This document shows, in pieces, positions 62,501 through 64,000 of a stretch of DNA of 64,000 nucleotides; position 1 is the stretch's first letter, and every line of letters begins with the position of its first letter. This DNA comes from Microbacterium sp. LWH7-1.2. Its GTDB lineage: Bacteria > Actinomycetota > Actinomycetes > Actinomycetales > Microbacteriaceae. A program made the translations under genes and the position numbers. The stretch is from assembly GCF_038397755.1 (NCBI RefSeq), contig NZ_CP151637.1:2170001-2234000 (forward strand), in the 5' to 3' direction. Below the pieces are notes generated by a model that searched no databases, had not been told where the DNA came from, and saw nothing but the letters and a program-made list of their open reading frames with translations.

Positions 62501-64000
62501 TCAGAGGGTTGCCTTGGCCTCTCCGCGACGGCGGCGGGCGACGATCAGCATCGTCGTGCCTCCGAGCAGCGCGAGCACGCTGAGAAGGACCAGGAGCGGC
62601 GGCACCTGTCCGCCACCGGTCGCCGGCAGCGGCGGCTGCGCCGCGGGGCACACCTCGACCGACTGCGACGCCGAGGCGGGCTCGTCGTCCGACGGGGTGA
62701 CCGTGGCGGTGTTCGGGTGCTTCGCGCATGCGCCGTCGACGGTCGACAGGTCACGCGAGTACGTGAAGACCATCTCGCCGTCGACCGCGTTGAGCACGAC
62801 CTCGCCGCCGAACTCGGCCGCGGTGTCCGACACGGCGGCAGTGGCGTCCGTCGTCGCCGGCGTCACCTCCGCGAAGTCCACGTCGGCGGTCGCTTCCGCG
62901 GCACCCGAGGTGCCGAGCAGCTCCTCGGCGTCCCACGTGATGTCCACCGTGTTCGTCACGGCCGTCTCGGCGGTCGCGTCGGCCAGGGTGCACTCGTACG
63001 GGAACTCGACCGTCGCGCCGGCCGGGATCACGAGGTCGTCGGTCCCGGCGACCTCGCACTCCCCACCCGGCAGAGCGTCCTCGAGGGTGATGGCCACGTC
63101 CACGTCGTTCGGGTTGGTGACCGAGATGCTGCCCCATACCGCGAAGTTCGAGTCCACGGCGGCCGTCGGCGTGACCGTCACCGTGTACGTGAATTTCGCC
63201 GACGCACCGGCACCCACCGTGGCGGAGGTGTGGTCCACCGTCTTGGTGATCGTCCAGTCGTAGTCGCGGTCGAACGAACCCTCAGCCGTCTTGCTGACGA
63301 TGAGGTCCTCGTAGTCGCAGACCGTGACGGTCTCGTCCGCCTGCTCGCCCGTCTCCTCGATCCACGCGGTGTTGGTGTAGTCGACGCAGGTGCCCGGTGT
63401 GCCGTCCAGCGTCAGCTCGTACTCGAACTCCTGCGGGCCGTCGGCCCAGTTCGCGGTGCCGAGCTCGACCGGGTTCTCCGGGTCGGTCATGTCGTCGAAC
63501 ACCGTGATGGTGTCGTTGACGAGGGTCATGTCCCAGTCGGCCTCGGTGATCGGCGCGGTGTACTCCGCGCTCGAGTCGGGGCTCGACGCCTCGTCGGCGT
63601 CCCACGTCACCGTCGCCTTGTTGGACCCCGTGATGAACGGGCCGTCCTTCGAGAAGCTGCAGGTGTACTCGAACGTCTTGGTCGAGTTCGCAGGGATCGT
63701 CGCGTCGACGCCATCGGTCACCGTGCACGAGGCACCGTCGAACGACGGCATGTCGGTCACCGTCGCCGTCACGTCCTGGTTGTTCGGGTTCGTGACGTCG
63801 ATCTCACCCTCCATCGCCCAGTCGGAGTCGGTCGCGGCGCCCGGAGTCACCTCGACGGTGTAGGTGAACGTCGCCTGACCGTTCTCGTCGACCGTCCGGA
63901 CCGTCTCATCGACGCTCTTCTCGATGTCCCACGCGTATGTGCGCGTCAGGCTCACCACGACGTTCTTCTCGATGGTCAGGTTCTCACCGGTGCAGACCTC
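62501..64000 (-). CDS. Cell-wall-anchored repeat protein with LPATG signal (N-terminus outside window)
   Basis: 499 C-terminal residues are visible and the frame is open at the right edge. Repeated extracellular modules alternate Trp-Asp-type openings (TRTYAWDIEKSVDET; DRDYDWTITKTVDHTS) with FTYTVEVTPGAATDSDW-like and ISVTNPNDVDVAITLED-like strands. These resemble prealbumin-like or DUF11-type beta-sandwich repeats, each with a cysteine pair. The C-terminus is LPATGGG, a hydrophobic helix (LLVLLSVLALLGGTTMLIVA), then RRRRGEAKATL, a standard sortase signal. Probably an adhesin or surface fibre. Confidence 0.85.
   Translation of the reverse strand, partial: EVCTGENLTIEKNVVVSLTRTYAWDIEKSVDETVRTVDENGQATFTYTVEVTPGAATDSDWAMEGEIDVTNPNNQDVTATVTDMPSFDGASCTVTDGVDATIPANSTKTFEYTCSFSKDGPFITGSNKATVTWDADEASSPDSSAEYTAPITEADWDMTLVNDTITVFDDMTDPENPVELGTANWADGPQEFEYELTLDGTPGTCVDYTNTAWIEETGEQADETVTVCDYEDLIVSKTAEGSFDRDYDWTITKTVDHTSATVGAGASAKFTYTVTVTPTAAVDSNFAVWGSISVTNPNDVDVAITLEDALPGGECEVAGTDDLVIPAGATVEFPYECTLADATAETAVTNTVDITWDAEELLGTSGAAEATADVDFAEVTPATTDATAAVSDTAAEFGGEVVLNAVDGEMVFTYSRDLSTVDGACAKHPNTATVTPSDDEPASASQSVEVCPAAQPPLPATGGGQVPPLLVLLSVLALLGGTTMLIVARRRRGEAKATL

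Noticed and set aside
60474..63263. 929-codon plus-strand open frame
   Set aside because: Runs antisense through two secreted-protein genes and several terminators; no recognisable domain.
1..64000. CRISPR array, tRNA or rRNA genes
   Set aside because: No regularly spaced identical repeats and no recognisable tRNA or rRNA sequence was found by eye; a covariance-model scan would be decisive.

Overview
The window is high-GC DNA with actinobacterial gene content. It holds a full S10-spc-alpha ribosomal cluster, many GTG and TTG starts, several start codons placed 6-7 nt after a TAnnnT -10 box with no Shine-Dalgarno, a DUF222/HNH gene, and LPxTG-type surface proteins. The protein sequences and gene order look like Microbacteriaceae, most likely Microbacterium. 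That placement is my recognition, not a search result.

Left part (1-17.4 kb). The start of an unidentified minus-strand gene is followed by a tightly coupled acyl-activation operon: fatty acyl-AMP ligase, acyl-CoA dehydrogenase, dehydrogenase-like partner, acyl carrier protein and Sfp-type phosphopantetheinyl transferase. UDP-glucose dehydrogenase (ugd) follows. Next come a decayed acetyltransferase and a DUF222-HNH gene, then a three-gene membrane-signalling operon: a receptor-like protein with a cytosolic TIR-like domain, a membrane TrkA-N-like protein, and a RyR-PGDYG protein. An IS481-type element with intact ends has cut the receptor gene at a CTAG site. GDP-fucose synthesis (gmd, fcl) closes this part. 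With ugd it supplies GDP-fucose and UDP-glucuronate for an exopolysaccharide.

Middle part (17.4-42 kb). A caspase-like peptidase sits with a membrane partner. Nearby are VanZ-like, DUF4012 (two copies), sortase-substrate-like and multi-spanning membrane proteins, an EEP-fold nuclease and a GH6 glycosidase. A regulatory block contains an OmpR-type response regulator, a processive GT2 glycosyltransferase, a PAS histidine kinase and a degenerate GGDEF membrane protein. The shared kinase/GT2 promoter region carries direct repeats with 11-bp phasing. Then follow truA, a cyclic-nucleotide-domain MscS channel with a class III cyclase just upstream in its operon, and an OatA-like acyltransferase.

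Right part (42-60 kb), all minus strand: rpsJ-rplC-rplD-rplW-rplB-rpsS-rplV-rpsC-rplP-rpmC-rpsQ-rplN-rplX-rplE-rpsH-rplF-rplR-rpsE-rpmD-rplO-secY-adk-map, a membrane thioredoxin, infA, rpmJ, rpsM, rpsK, rpoA and rplQ. rpsN and rpsD are absent from their usual slots, and both slots hold hairpins. One plus-strand AbiEi-like gene interrupts the cluster, bracketed by three 69-bp quasi-palindromes. Beyond 60.6 kb are two secreted wall-anchored proteins (LAATG and LPATG signals), the second running off the window.

The best candidates for undescribed biology are: the TIR-like/TrkA-N/RyR operon; the stand-alone acyl-ACP desaturation module beside ugd; the cyclase/gated-channel pair; the 69-bp quasi-palindrome family; and a strongly over-represented GGATGCTGC motif that also forms arms of intergenic hairpins. 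No tRNA, rRNA or CRISPR array was seen.
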